Counted from the stretch's first letter, positions 39,323 through 49,964 are shown. The stretch: 64,000 nt of DNA from Gammaproteobacteria bacterium (GCA_027452045.1 DAIDHH010000031.1:1-64000); one strand, 5' to 3'. Translations and numbers: made by a program. Notes: generated from the letters alone by a model not told the origin.

Positions 39323-41766
39323 TGCTTCCTCGAAGATCGGATGGGGCCATCGATCACCTGCACCAAAGCGCTGTCCGGCACCGACCATGCCGCCGCGCCG
39401 GTATGCGAGAAGTGCCGTGTCCTGTCGTTCCAATGCAGCACCGTGACCTTGCCGCCCGTCTTCCCGTGACGGTACGTCGCGCCATCGTCGCGATACAGAT
39501 CAAAGGTGGCATCCGCTCCCGCATAGATGCGGATTCGTTTCAACCCCTGGTGCTGGTCCATGTCCTCCACCGGGGTGCCGAGAGGCAAGATGGAGCCCGC
39601 GCGGACGAACAACGGAATGACGCTGATGGGCGCGCGCGCGAGGATCCACTGCCCGCCGCGATACTTGCGGTTCGTCCAGTAATCGTACCAGTCGGCTCCC
39701 GCCGGCAGATACACCTTGCGCCGGGTCTGCCCCTGGCGCGTCACGGGGGCCACCAGAAAATCCGGCCCGAACATGTACTCGTTCGTGAGCGCATCCACCT
39801 TCGGATCGTTCGGAAAGTCCATGAACAGGGCCCGCATGTAGGGCGCGCCGGTCTCGTAGGTGTGATGGGCGAGGGAATAGATATAGGGAATGAGCGCATA
39901 CCGCAGGCGCAGATATTTCTCGAGGATGGGAGTCGCCTGCCTTCCGTAGGACCACACCGTGTTGAAACGGCGCATGCCATGCGTGCGCAGAATCGGCATG
40001 AACACGCCGTATACGAACCAGCGCACGTACAGCTCAGGATAATCGGCATCGCCCCCGACGTTGCTGCGCGCACCCGCCGCGCTGATCAGCGGCGCGTGTG
40101 CGGGATGATGCACGGCGGGCAGGCTCCAGAACCCGCCCACATCATCGGTCCAGTACGGCAGTCCCGAGGCCGTCACATCGAGCCCGGCCGGGACCTGGCG
40201 CCGCAGCGTGTCCCAGGTGGGCGAGATGTCCGAGGACCAGAAGATCGTCGCGTTGCGCTGCGCGCCGGTGAAGGCCGCGCGGGCGAGGATCATCGGCCGC
40301 TCCTTCAAGTCGCGGCGCATGCCGCGATACACGGCGGAGGTCTCGAAAAGGGGATAGACGTTGAAGTCTTGCGTCCCTGGGCCGATGTGATAGTAGCTGC
40401 CATTCGGTGGGATGTCCGGCTCCGTCTCGTCCGTCCAGATGGCATCGAAACCCTTGCTGATGAGATGCCGGTCGATCCTCCGCCAGAACCAGCGCGCCGC
40501 GGCAGGGTTGGTCATGTCGAGGTTCGAGCCCGTCTGGTTTCCCGGCAACTCGTTGGTCGTCGTCGGCTGGCCGTCGGCGAGGTGATACAGCCATCCCTTC
40601 TTCAGCAGCATGCTGTAATAGCGCGACCCGGGGGCGAAGCGCGGCCACACGCTGATCATGGTGTGAAATCCCATCCGATGCAGCGCCGCATTCATCTTGG
40701 CAGGGTCCGGCCAGTCCTTCGGCACGAAATCGAACTGCCCCATCTTCGGGTAGTAGAAGAAGTCGACGACCAGGTAATCGCACGGCAGGTGGCGCTTGCG
40801 ATAACCGCGCGCCACCGCCATGACCTGCGCCTGGGTGGCGTAGCGCTCCTTCGACTGGATGAACCCGTAGGCGCCCTTCGGCAGGAGCGGCGCGGGCCCG
40901 GTGAGCAGGCGATACCCCTGGTACAGGGCATCGGTGCTCTTGCCGGCGATCAGGAAGAACGAGACCCGCTGCCCGACCTGCGAGACCCATGTCGTGCGGT
41001 CGTTGAAATGCGGCTCGACGGTGGTCTTTGAGGGATTGTCCCAGAGCACCGCGTAGTGCCGGTTGGTGACCAGGAACGGCACGCAGAAGCGTTCCCCGCC
41101 TCCCGCCCAGTAATTGCTCCAGCACCGCACGGTCTGGTCACGATGATCGAGGCGGCCCTGCTGATTCTCACCGAGCCCGTAATAGTGCTCGCCGGGGGAG
41201 GCGCTGAAGGTCGCGCCCACCCGGTAGAAAGGTGGGTCCGCGGGACGTCGGTCCTGAAGAATCTCCGTATCCCCCGCACCGTAGCTCGGACGATCCATGG
41301 ACCACTGCTCGAGACTCACGAGCTTCTGGCCATCGGCCAGGCGGAACCGGAGCCGCACATTCGCGTAATGGACCGAACCGTCGGAGCCGAAGAACGCCCC
41401 GATCGACCGCTGTCCCGAGAGATTCGGGCTGTGATGCCTCGGCGCGCCGAGAATCGTGACGGCGAGTGCCGCGGAGCGATACGTCTCTCCATTGGCCGAG
41501 CGCTGCAGGCGCCAGCCCGCGCCATCCGGTCGAGCGATGACCCCGTAGCCCGGGGGAGCGAGCGCATAGGACTTCAGCCGGCTGATGCTCACGCGAATGA
41601 TGTTCGGCGCATATGGTTCGAGCATGAGCGTGGTGAGTCCCTTGGTCATCACCACCCGGCCGTTGTGCACCGCGAGAGTCTGCGGCCCGGGACCCCGCGA
41701 ACCTTGCCCCGCGTGCGCCACGCACGGCAGGAGACCGAGCGCGCCAATCAGGATGTGTTTCACCAT
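39319..41766 (-). CDS. GH31 family alpha-glycosidase (probable alpha-xylosidase), secreted
   Basis: YYGLGENQQGRLDHRDQTVRCW; LVVDFFYYPKMGQFDF; nucleophile region IWTDETEPD; start at ATG 41766 (MVKHILIGALG). Confidence 0.92.
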   Translation of the reverse strand: MVKHILIGALGLLPCVAHAGQGSRGPGPQTLAVHNGRVVMTKGLTTLMLEPYAPNIIRVSISRLKSYALAPPGYGVIARPDGAGWRLQRSANGETYRSAALAVTILGAPRHHSPNLSGQRSIGAFFGSDGSVHYANVRLRFRLADGQKLVSLEQWSMDRPSYGAGDTEILQDRRPADPPFYRVGATFSASPGEHYYGLGENQQGRLDHRDQTVRCWSNYWAGGGERFCVPFLVTNRHYAVLWDNPSKTTVEPHFNDRTTWVSQVGQRVSFFLIAGKSTDALYQGYRLLTGPAPLLPKGAYGFIQSKERYATQAQVMAVARGYRKRHLPCDYLVVDFFYYPKMGQFDFVPKDWPDPAKMNAALHRMGFHTMISVWPRFAPGSRYYSMLLKKGWLYHLADGQPTTTNELPGNQTGSNLDMTNPAAARWFWRRIDRHLISKGFDAIWTDETEPDIPPNGSYYHIGPGTQDFNVYPLFETSAVYRGMRRDLKERPMILARAAFTGAQRNATIFWSSDISPTWDTLRRQVPAGLDVTASGLPYWTDDVGGFWSLPAVHHPAHAPLISAAGARSNVGGDADYPELYVRWFVYGVFMPILRTHGMRRFNTVWSYGRQATPILEKYLRLRYALIPYIYSLAHHTYETGAPYMRALFMDFPNDPKVDALTNEYMFGPDFLVAPVTRQGQTRRKVYLPAGADWYDYWTNRKYRGGQWILARAPISVIPLFVRAGSILPLGTPVEDMDQHQGLKRIRIYAGADATFDLYRDDGATYRHGKTGGKVTVLHWNDRTRHFSHTGAAAWSVPDSALVQVIDGPIRSSRKQ

Positions 41767-41818
41767 TGCACGAATTCTCCAAATCACAGGTGAGGACGCG
41801 GTGAACGGCCACCCTCGC

Positions 41819-43651
41819 TCACGAGGCGAGCTCGATGCGCAGCGCCGCCGCATAGTCCGCGGCCGGCGTGACCTGCGGCAGCTCGATGCGCAAGCCCTCG
41901 GGCCTCTGCCGCCAATGCGGCCGCGCCTCGCTCCCGAGCAGCTCGACCCGCCGCACTCGGCCGGGCACGGTCGAGGCGGCAGTGCCGAGGGAGCGGATGA
42001 GCATGACCTCGCTCGGCCAGCCGAGCGCGATCGCGTAGAGCACCGTCCCCGCCTTGTTGCGGGTGAAGCGGATGTCCTGGGCGGAGAGCTTTCCAACGCT
42101 CTTGCCTTGTAAAGAGCCCGCGCGGATGACGCTCGGGCCCTCGCCATACACCTTCCAGGGCCGTGTCGCGTAGATCGCCTCGCCGTTCACCGCGAGCCAG
42201 GTGCCGATCCTTTCCAGGATCAGCCGCTCCTTGCTGTCGATCGTGCCGTCGGGCTTGCCCGGGATGTTGAGAATGAACGTGCCGTTCTTGCTCACCGTGT
42301 CGATGAGCCAGTGAAGCGCCTCGCGCGGATGCATGTAGCCGCCGAACTCACCCGGCTGCTCGTAGAGCGTGCGCAGGTAGTGCCAGTTGCCGATGCAGGT
42401 TTCCGACTGCCAGGGATGAGGCTCGATGTCCCCGCTCAAGCCCCGCTCGATGTCGGCTACGACCGACTTCTGCAGCCGCTGCGGCACCTTCTTCACCGTG
42501 ATGACGCCGTCCACCTTGCCTGCGTGCCGGGCGAGACTGCGATTGTAGAAATACGCCCCGAGGCACATGCCTCCCCAGCCGAGAGGCAGCAACGGGTTAT
42601 CGAAATACAGCAGATCCGGATCGTGCTGATCGATGAGATCGCGCGTGCGGTCGTAGAAGTTCTTCACGTAGGAGCCATCGGGCAGCGCATCGAATGGATG
42701 CTTCGGTCCGTATAGCTGCTGCGGATCATAGCCTTCCCACCACTGACCCTTGCCCTCGGCAAGCGTCAGACGGCCGTCATAGGGCACACCGGCATAGGGG
42801 CCGGTCTTGTCGGCGCCATGCGCCGCCTGAAACCACCACCAGTTGCGGGCCTGGTGCACCGTGACACCGAATCGAAGTCCCTTGCCGCGCGCCGCCTTCG
42901 TCCAGGTGCCGATCACATCCCGGTGCGGGCCGATGTTCCGGGCGTTCCACGGATGATGCTTCGAATTCCAGGTGTCGAAGCCATCATGATGGTTGGCCAG
43001 CGCCAGGAAGAGCTTGGCCCCCGCGCGCACGTACAGGTCCATCAGCGCCTCGGGCTGCCAGTTGAGGAGCGTCCATTGCGGGCAGAGATCCTTGTAGCCG
43101 AAGCGTGAGGGATGGCCGTAGTGCGCGAGCTGATAGTCGTATTGCTCGATCTGACCGCTGTAGGCCGGCGCCCCCTGGACGTACATGTTGCGCCCATACC
43201 AGTCACCGTCCTCGGGAACACACTGCGGGCTCCAGTGGTTCCAGATGCCGAACTTCGCGTCCCGGTACCACTCCGGGCACTCGTACTGCAGCAGCGAATC
43301 CCAGCTCGGCTCGTAGGGTCCCGTGCCGGCCAGATGCGGCACGGGCGGCTCCATCGGCACCCCGTCCCAGGACCCGCCCGGCACCGGCAACGCCGGCGGA
43401 TAGCCCCATTCCGTCGGGCGCCAGGTGGCCTCGTTCAGCCGCTGCGGAACGATCGTCTTGCCGCGCAGTGCGTAAAAGACGCGCGCTCGCTCGGGCGTGG
43501 CGCAGAAGCGGGCGTAGGTCTGCTCAAGCCGATCGAAGGCCGGTGGCATGCCCGAAACCTCGGTCTCGGCGAATGCCTGGCGCGCCGCGCCCGGCAGCGC
43601 GGCGGCCGCCGCCGTGCCCGCCATCAACTTGAACAGGCTTCTTCGTCTCAT
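41819..43651 (-). CDS. GH29 alpha-L-fucosidase, secreted
   Basis: WYRDAKFGIWNHWSPQCVPEDGDWYGRNMY; AKLFLALANHHDGFDTWNSKHHPWNARNIGPHRDVIGTW; LLYFDNPLLPLG. Confidence 0.92.
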   Translation of the reverse strand: MRRRSLFKLMAGTAAAAALPGAARQAFAETEVSGMPPAFDRLEQTYARFCATPERARVFYALRGKTIVPQRLNEATWRPTEWGYPPALPVPGGSWDGVPMEPPVPHLAGTGPYEPSWDSLLQYECPEWYRDAKFGIWNHWSPQCVPEDGDWYGRNMYVQGAPAYSGQIEQYDYQLAHYGHPSRFGYKDLCPQWTLLNWQPEALMDLYVRAGAKLFLALANHHDGFDTWNSKHHPWNARNIGPHRDVIGTWTKAARGKGLRFGVTVHQARNWWWFQAAHGADKTGPYAGVPYDGRLTLAEGKGQWWEGYDPQQLYGPKHPFDALPDGSYVKNFYDRTRDLIDQHDPDLLYFDNPLLPLGWGGMCLGAYFYNRSLARHAGKVDGVITVKKVPQRLQKSVVADIERGLSGDIEPHPWQSETCIGNWHYLRTLYEQPGEFGGYMHPREALHWLIDTVSKNGTFILNIPGKPDGTIDSKERLILERIGTWLAVNGEAIYATRPWKVYGEGPSVIRAGSLQGKSVGKLSAQDIRFTRNKAGTVLYAIALGWPSEVMLIRSLGTAASTVPGRVRRVELLGSEARPHWRQRPEGLRIELPQVTPAADYAAALRIELAS

Positions 43652-43678
43652 CGATGCGGCGCTCCCGGGAAATCCGTG

Positions 43679-45103
43679 CTAAGGGTGTTTGAATCCGGAC
43701 ACTCCGTTTGGGCCGATGTCCACGCGATAGAGCGCCGAGCCATGCGCATCCAGCCGGATATGCAAGGTCGTTGGCGCACCGAGACGCCGGTGTGTCCACA
43801 GATCCCGCACCGAGTAGCGCGAACCGGGCAACGAGACATCTTTCCAGCTCACCGCCAGCGTCCGCGGATGCGGCGCGAGGTTGAACGCCGCGAGATACCA
43901 CCCGCCGCCCCGTGCCGGACGCGAAGTCCAGACGATGAAGCCATTGCGGGAGTAAACCTGCCGGGCGTCCTCGGCATGCTGATCGACGGCGATGACCTCA
44001 GGATTATCGAGCAGCGATAGAGTCCAAGCGTTCATGCGGGTGAGATTGCCGCCAAGCATCAGCGGAGAGCGGGCAATGCACCAAAGGGTCATGTAGGTGC
44101 GCTGCTCGGCGTGCGTCAAGCGGCTCCAGCGCGGCGATCCCCACCCAGGGGCGGGCGCGAGATCCCCGATCGCCAGCATGTCGGCATCCGGCCAGTGCCC
44201 TGGACGCGCCAGGGGCGCCCAGCGGGCCAGACGGGCAAACTGGTCGCCGACGCCTTGCGGATAGGGCTTGGTGCTGTGCCAGAGATCCCACACGTCGTTG
44301 GAGATCCGCCACAAGTTCGCGTTACGACGCAGTTGGCTGAGCTTGGCGAGCGGAGCGGGCCCCGGCGAGAGACTGAGCACCATCGGCCGCCCGCTGGCGC
44401 GCAACGCATTGGAAAGCATGCGGATTTCCGCGCCCGCGTAGGGATGGCTCGCGATGCAATCCGCCTTGATGTAATCCAGATGCCAGGCAGCGTAGAGGCG
44501 CGCGATGGAGTCGTAATACGCCTGACCCGCGGGACTTGCGCGCACCCCATCGTTGTCGGGATTCCAGGGACAGGGGGCATTGCGAGCCGCGGCCTCGGCG
44601 GCGCGGAAGGCGGAGCCGGCGATTGGCGAGTTCTCCCGCACCGCCTGCCGCGGGATGCCGCGCAGGATGTGGATCCCGAACTTCAACCCCAGTGAATGTA
44701 CGTAATGCGCAAGGGGCGCGAACCCCGCGCCATGAGCGGCAGAGGGAAATCGGTTGGGCGCGGGCACATAGCGACCGAACCGATCCAGGGTGAGGACATC
44801 CCCGGGCGAGCCCCCCGAGGGCGTGGGATTGCGCACGAACCATCCCTCGTCGATCACCGCATAACGCCATCCGTAGCGGCGCAGGTGCTGGCTCATCCAC
44901 AGCACATTGGCGCGGAACTGCTTCTCGGTGATCGTGGTGCCGTAGGCGTCGTAGCTGTTCCACCCCATGGGAGGGGTGGCTGCGAGCACGGCCGTGGATG
45001 AAGCAGCCCTCCCCATGACCGGTATTGCCGCCAGCACCCCGGCAGCCGTTGCCGCGACCCATCGCAGATGCCTCGAGCGAAGCGATACGCATTGCATCTT
45101 CAT
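43679..45103 (-). CDS. GH27 family glycosidase (alpha-galactosidase-like), secreted
   Basis: LAATPPMGWNSYDAYGTTITEKQFRAN; YAVIDEGWF; LDYIKADCIA; MTLWCIARSPLMLGGNL. Confidence 0.93.
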   Translation of the reverse strand: MKMQCVSLRSRHLRWVAATAAGVLAAIPVMGRAASSTAVLAATPPMGWNSYDAYGTTITEKQFRANVLWMSQHLRRYGWRYAVIDEGWFVRNPTPSGGSPGDVLTLDRFGRYVPAPNRFPSAAHGAGFAPLAHYVHSLGLKFGIHILRGIPRQAVRENSPIAGSAFRAAEAAARNAPCPWNPDNDGVRASPAGQAYYDSIARLYAAWHLDYIKADCIASHPYAGAEIRMLSNALRASGRPMVLSLSPGPAPLAKLSQLRRNANLWRISNDVWDLWHSTKPYPQGVGDQFARLARWAPLARPGHWPDADMLAIGDLAPAPGWGSPRWSRLTHAEQRTYMTLWCIARSPLMLGGNLTRMNAWTLSLLDNPEVIAVDQHAEDARQVYSRNGFIVWTSRPARGGGWYLAAFNLAPHPRTLAVSWKDVSLPGSRYSVRDLWTHRRLGAPTTLHIRLDAHGSALYRVDIGPNGVSGFKHP

Positions 45104-45129
45104 TTCAGAGTTCTCCCGCCTAGTGCGCT

Positions 45130-47061
45130 TCAATGCACCGCGAACACGCGATAGGAGTGCGGCGCGAGCCGCACCACGAAGCTCGTTTCCCCGAGATCAC
45201 CTGGCGTGGGACTCGGCGTGATCTCAGGCGCTTGCGAAACGGTCTCTCCGGAGACCAGGTCATCGAGTCCGCGGCCCCTGCCGGGCACGAAGATCCGCAC
45301 CGTCGTGGGACTTGCCCGGTAGGACTCGATGATGAAGGTGTGATTGTCATACGCGAACAGGCTCACGTGCGCCGGGGCGTTGATGCGCACCGGGAAATGG
45401 TCCAGCACGAATCCCCTGATGGCGTTCAGCACCGGCTCGGGAAGCTCGTAGAGATCGCCCATGTTGGAGGGAACATTGAGCACGAACAGCTCGCCCCGCG
45501 CAAAGCCGGTCATGAGCAGGATCGGCACCCCATGGTCTGCGGCCTCGCCGCGGATCACCGGCCAGGTGTCGTTGGTGTAGAAGCGGATCCCGGGAAAGAT
45601 CACCCGCGGCGCCCTCTCGCCTGGCACGTTCAGCCTCTCGCCCGTGCCCGCGCCGAAACTGCCGAAGTAGCGCCGCACCGCCATCGGCCGGCCCGTGTAG
45701 GTGATTTCCGCGATGTTGCGAAAGCCCTTGTGCGCGCGCTCGAGTGTGTGCAGCAGGCCCGAGGTGATGATGACCTCACCACCCGCATCGAGCCGCGATT
45801 CGATTTCCTGCACCAGGTGTAGGTCGTATGAAGCCTCCGCCGTGAGCAGGACGACCGGCGCGTTGGCCGGGAAATGCGGCGAGAGCTCGATCGGGATGCC
45901 GATGTTCCCGAGATAGTTCTGCAGGAAGTCCTCGCCGCTCGACTGGAAGGGTTTGTAGCTGGCGATCCCGATGGGCTGGCCCAGCTTGCCGAGGAAGCGA
46001 TCGACCTGACCCAGGGAATAGCCCGCGACGCTCGCCCAGCCCGGCACCGCCTCGGGTGTGTCCGCCGGAGCCTTGAAGGCATGCAGCATCGCATTCCAGT
46101 CGAAGCTCGTCCGATCGCTCGCCCAGGCGGAGCGGTCTCCGGCCACGGCGGGCTCGGGCGCTGCCATGGCTCCCCAGCTGAACAACGTGATCTCCGGCGC
46201 CTTGGCGAACAACGTGTCCCACAGCTCCTCGGCGTAGCGGTCGGCATAGCGGATGCTGAAGGTGTCCACCCAGCCGCCGAGGTCCGCGCCCGGACGGATG
46301 TTGCTGTAGTAGCGGTAGATGAGATAGCTCTCGTACTGTTGCAGGTTCTGGTCGGTATCTGTCGGATCACGGGTCTCGGTGCCCGTGTAGATGTAGTCGA
46401 ACGCCTTGGCTTCCCGGTCGAGGTCGTAGCCGAGGCCCTGGAAATGCTCGTACCAGTTGGGGTACTTGATGATCATCTTCACCCGCGGGTTGACCTTGCG
46501 CGCGGTTGCGAGCACCAGGTGCTCGGCCACCCAGCGCATCTTGCGCAACCGGTATTGCGTCCAGCTGAGCGCCCCCTTGGCACGGATGTCGGCCGGAGTG
46601 CGGGTGTTGTAGAAGAAAAAATCATCCAGGATGATCGTATTGAAGTGCCGCGCCGCCATCCTGACGGCCCGTTCACATTCGGCCACGTTCTGCGGGTTCT
46701 CGTAATCGAAGGTGCCGAACTGTCCCGCGCGGCCGCCTTTGGCGAGCGTGATTCCCCCATCGACGGTGATGCCGCGGTGCCGGAAGAAGCGCTTGATGCG
46801 CTCGAGCGAGCCCGGGTCGGCGAATACGCCGCCTCGATAGACCTCGAGGTACACCTTGTCGAAGTGGACCTGGCTCCACACCCGCTCGAACTGACGCCGC
46901 AGCGTCGCCGGGTCGGCGAGCTGGCGGGTCGCGTACACCGGGATGTAGATCGCCACGCTGAAGTTGCGATACGGCCGCTGCGCGGGCGCCGTGGCGGAAC
47001 TCGCCACGGACGCCCCGAAGCCCAGGATCAGGCAAGTGAAGGCGAGGAGCCTGCGCATCAC
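45130..47061 (-). CDS. Uncharacterised putative secreted glycoside hydrolase; paralog of 17616-19520
   Basis: YRNFSVAIYIPV, HFNTIILDDFFFYNTRTPADIRAKGALSW, YTGTETR, GGWVDT, VIFPGIRFYTNDTWPVIRG; ATGA overlap with GH31-PA14. Confidence 0.75.
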   Translation of the reverse strand: MMRRLLAFTCLILGFGASVASSATAPAQRPYRNFSVAIYIPVYATRQLADPATLRRQFERVWSQVHFDKVYLEVYRGGVFADPGSLERIKRFFRHRGITVDGGITLAKGGRAGQFGTFDYENPQNVAECERAVRMAARHFNTIILDDFFFYNTRTPADIRAKGALSWTQYRLRKMRWVAEHLVLATARKVNPRVKMIIKYPNWYEHFQGLGYDLDREAKAFDYIYTGTETRDPTDTDQNLQQYESYLIYRYYSNIRPGADLGGWVDTFSIRYADRYAEELWDTLFAKAPEITLFSWGAMAAPEPAVAGDRSAWASDRTSFDWNAMLHAFKAPADTPEAVPGWASVAGYSLGQVDRFLGKLGQPIGIASYKPFQSSGEDFLQNYLGNIGIPIELSPHFPANAPVVLLTAEASYDLHLVQEIESRLDAGGEVIITSGLLHTLERAHKGFRNIAEITYTGRPMAVRRYFGSFGAGTGERLNVPGERAPRVIFPGIRFYTNDTWPVIRGEAADHGVPILLMTGFARGELFVLNVPSNMGDLYELPEPVLNAIRGFVLDHFPVRINAPAHVSLFAYDNHTFIIESYRASPTTVRIFVPGRGRGLDDLVSGETVSQAPEITPSPTPGDLGETSFVVRLAPHSYRVFAVH

Positions 47062-49964
47062 GGCCGCTTCGTTCCGCGGCTGCAGGACTTGCAGCTCACG
47101 TGAACCGCGGCACCGGAGTACTCGACCCGCGTATCGGCCGGCGCCTTGAAATCATCTCCCGCGGGGGCCCCCGGACGGATCCAGCGGATGTTGAACACGC
47201 GCCTCGCCGCCATGCCCGGGAACGAACCCGAGCGCCGGCCGATGGTCAGTGTGCCGCTCGCGCGATCGTACGAGAGCCGGATGAGCGAGTACTCACCGTG
47301 CCGGTAGCCCTGGCTCGTGCCCTGATCTTCGTAGAGCGTGAACGCGCCGCTGCGTCCCGTGTAGACGAGGAGCGTCACCGGCGCATCCGGCTTCTCTCCG
47401 GTGTACTCAATCGACGGCCCCACCGGCACGATGGAGCCTGCCCGCACGAACAGCGGCATGCGCGCAAGCGGCGCCGAGACGGTCACGGTCCGGCCACCCG
47501 GGTACTCCTTGTTGGTGAAGAAGTCGTACCAGGTGGCTCCGGAGGGCAGATAGACACGCCAGCTGCGGGCCCGGTATCGATACACCGGGCTCACGAGGAA
47601 GGCCGGCCCGAACATGTACTCGGTGGCGAGGCCGCGCACGCGCGGATCGCCGGGGAAGTCCATCTCGAGCGCGCGCATGATGGTGCCGTTGTGCAGCCAG
47701 GTGTCCCCGGCCAGCGTGTAGATGTACGGCATCAGCCGGTAGCGCAGCTTGTCGTAGGCGACCAGCGTGTCGTAGATCTTCGATCCCGGCGGCGAGACAT
47801 GGTAGATCTCGCGATCGGGCGCCTGGCCGTGGGAGCGGAAGATCGGGCAGAAGGCGCCGAACTCGAACCAGCGGGCATAGCGCTCACGCCACTGCGCAAG
47901 CTCGGCCGCGGTCGGATGCAGGTAGCGCGCCTGCGGCTGATAGCCGCCGATGTCCATGGTCCAGTTGGGCAGTCCCGAGAGCGAGAAGCCGACGCCCGCG
48001 GCGATCTGATTCTTCATGTCCGACCAGCGCGGCGCGATGTCGCCGCTCCAGACGGCCGCGCCGCAGCGCTGCAGGCCGGCGTACCCCGAGCGGGACAGGA
48101 TGAACGGCCGCCGATCGGGCCTGAAGCGCAGGTTCCCGTGATAGACACCGCAGACGTGCTCGAGCGCGTAGGCGTTGAAGAGCGCTGCGCCCGGGCCGAG
48201 CGGCGTCGGAGTCATGAACGCCTCGCGCTCGGCAATCGAAGTATTGGACACCATGTCCGGCTCGTCGGCATCCAGCCACCAGGCGTCGACCCCGAGGACC
48301 CCGAGACTCTGCTCGATCTGCTTCCAATAGAGGTGGCGTGCCCCGGCGGAGAACGGATCATAGAAGCCGAAGGTGTAGCCGGGTCCGACCCAATCCTTGA
48401 TGCCGAGCTTCACCGGAAGAGTGAACATGTCCCCGCGCGCGGCCAGCTGCTTGTAGTGCTCGGTGCTCGGATAGAATTTCGGCCACACCGAGATCATGAA
48501 GTGCGCGTGCAGCGCATGGATCTGCGCGATCATGGCGCGTGGATCGGGATAGCGCGAGGGATCGAAGCGGTGCGAGCCCCAGGCATCGTCCTTCCAATAC
48601 CGCCAGTCCTGCACGATGTTGTCGAGCGGAATGCCGAGCTTGCGGTACCTTTGCACGACGCCAAGCAGTTGCGCCTGCGTGTGGTAGTGATCCCGGCTCT
48701 GCCAGAAGCCGTATGCCCAGCGGGGCAGCAGCACGGCCCGGCCAGTGAGCCTGCGATAGCCGGCAACCACCTGATCGAGGCTCGCGCCGGCGACGAAGTA
48801 ATAGTCGACGGCATGCCCGACCTGGGAGTAGAGCGACAGGCGCTCGCGCACCGCCGCCGGACGCGGCGGCCGGTGCAGCAGCGCGATATAGCCGCCCTCG
48901 CGCTTCCACACGAGGCGGATGGGTAGCGGCTTACCCGGCTCCATGTGCACGCTGAAGTCGCGGAACCAGGGGTTCCAGTTCTGTCGCCAGGCGTGGATCA
49001 CCTCCTTGCCGCCGATCCAGAGCCTCTGATAGTCGCTGCCGTAAAGCGTGAAGGTCTGCAATCCCGCGCGCTTCGCCTCGATCTTGCCGCTCCACACCAC
49101 CTTCACGTGCGCCAGCTTGGCGAGCGCCTTGGGGAAGGCCGGCGGGTAATGGCCGTGCCAGGTGAGGTACTGGTAATCGATATCGCGTTCCGTACGCGTC
49201 AGAACCAGCTTGCCGTTGACGTAGTAGCTCGCCGTCAATCCGCCGCGCCGACCCACGGCGTCGTACAGAGTCAGACTCTTGGAGAGCTGCTGCCACGGCC
49301 TGGGATTGCCGAAGCGCGTGATGGAATTGTTGTCCCACAGGATGCCGTAGTCGCGGCTCGAGACCACGAACGGCACCACGACATTCATGTTGTGCTGCGC
49401 CAGCGTGAGGCTCCTGCCCTTGTAGTCGATGATCCCTGTCTGATGCTGACCAAGGCCGTACAGCGCCTCACCGGGGGTCGACTGGAACTGCTGGCGGATG
49501 GCGTAAAAGTGCTGCCCATCGATCGTCACCGGCCGGAAAGAGCGGCCGCCGGGCAATTCACGGGTGATCACCCTTCCCTGTGCATTCTCGAAGACGACCT
49601 GGCCGTCGGCGTAAGACACCGCCGCAATGAGCTTCCCGGTCGAGAGCGACACGCCGCTCGTCGTGGATCGAACCGTGAACGGCGCGTGTTCGCTCGCGCC
49701 GTGCGCCACCATGAGACTGGCCGGCAGCGTCAGGCTTTTGCCCGGGTATGCCGTGACCCGGATGATCTCGGGCGTCACGACCGCAAGGCGCACCCGCTTG
49801 GCCGCACCGCCGGCTGGTGTGACGAGGATGCCGTCCGGAATTTTCAGGTAGGAGCCGCGAGAGGCCGAGGCGGCCGAGCGGGAACACGACGCGAGCGTCA
49901 GGGCGCCAAGGGCGACGCAGAGGATCGCGAACGGCCTCGTGGCCTCGATGGGATTCGATCGCAT
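47058..49964 (-). CDS. GH31 alpha-xylosidase with inserted PA14 domain, probable lipoprotein (Cellvibrio Xyl31A-like)
   Basis: Lipobox LTLASCSRS; YGLGQHQTGIIDYKG; PA14-like GGLTASYYVNGKLVLTRTERDIDYQYLTW...FTLYGSDYQRLWIGGKEVI; nucleophile AWWLDADEPDM. Confidence 0.92.
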   Translation of the reverse strand: MRSNPIEATRPFAILCVALGALTLASCSRSAASASRGSYLKIPDGILVTPAGGAAKRVRLAVVTPEIIRVTAYPGKSLTLPASLMVAHGASEHAPFTVRSTTSGVSLSTGKLIAAVSYADGQVVFENAQGRVITRELPGGRSFRPVTIDGQHFYAIRQQFQSTPGEALYGLGQHQTGIIDYKGRSLTLAQHNMNVVVPFVVSSRDYGILWDNNSITRFGNPRPWQQLSKSLTLYDAVGRRGGLTASYYVNGKLVLTRTERDIDYQYLTWHGHYPPAFPKALAKLAHVKVVWSGKIEAKRAGLQTFTLYGSDYQRLWIGGKEVIHAWRQNWNPWFRDFSVHMEPGKPLPIRLVWKREGGYIALLHRPPRPAAVRERLSLYSQVGHAVDYYFVAGASLDQVVAGYRRLTGRAVLLPRWAYGFWQSRDHYHTQAQLLGVVQRYRKLGIPLDNIVQDWRYWKDDAWGSHRFDPSRYPDPRAMIAQIHALHAHFMISVWPKFYPSTEHYKQLAARGDMFTLPVKLGIKDWVGPGYTFGFYDPFSAGARHLYWKQIEQSLGVLGVDAWWLDADEPDMVSNTSIAEREAFMTPTPLGPGAALFNAYALEHVCGVYHGNLRFRPDRRPFILSRSGYAGLQRCGAAVWSGDIAPRWSDMKNQIAAGVGFSLSGLPNWTMDIGGYQPQARYLHPTAAELAQWRERYARWFEFGAFCPIFRSHGQAPDREIYHVSPPGSKIYDTLVAYDKLRYRLMPYIYTLAGDTWLHNGTIMRALEMDFPGDPRVRGLATEYMFGPAFLVSPVYRYRARSWRVYLPSGATWYDFFTNKEYPGGRTVTVSAPLARMPLFVRAGSIVPVGPSIEYTGEKPDAPVTLLVYTGRSGAFTLYEDQGTSQGYRHGEYSLIRLSYDRASGTLTIGRRSGSFPGMAARRVFNIRWIRPGAPAGDDFKAPADTRVEYSGAAVHVSCKSCSRGTKRP

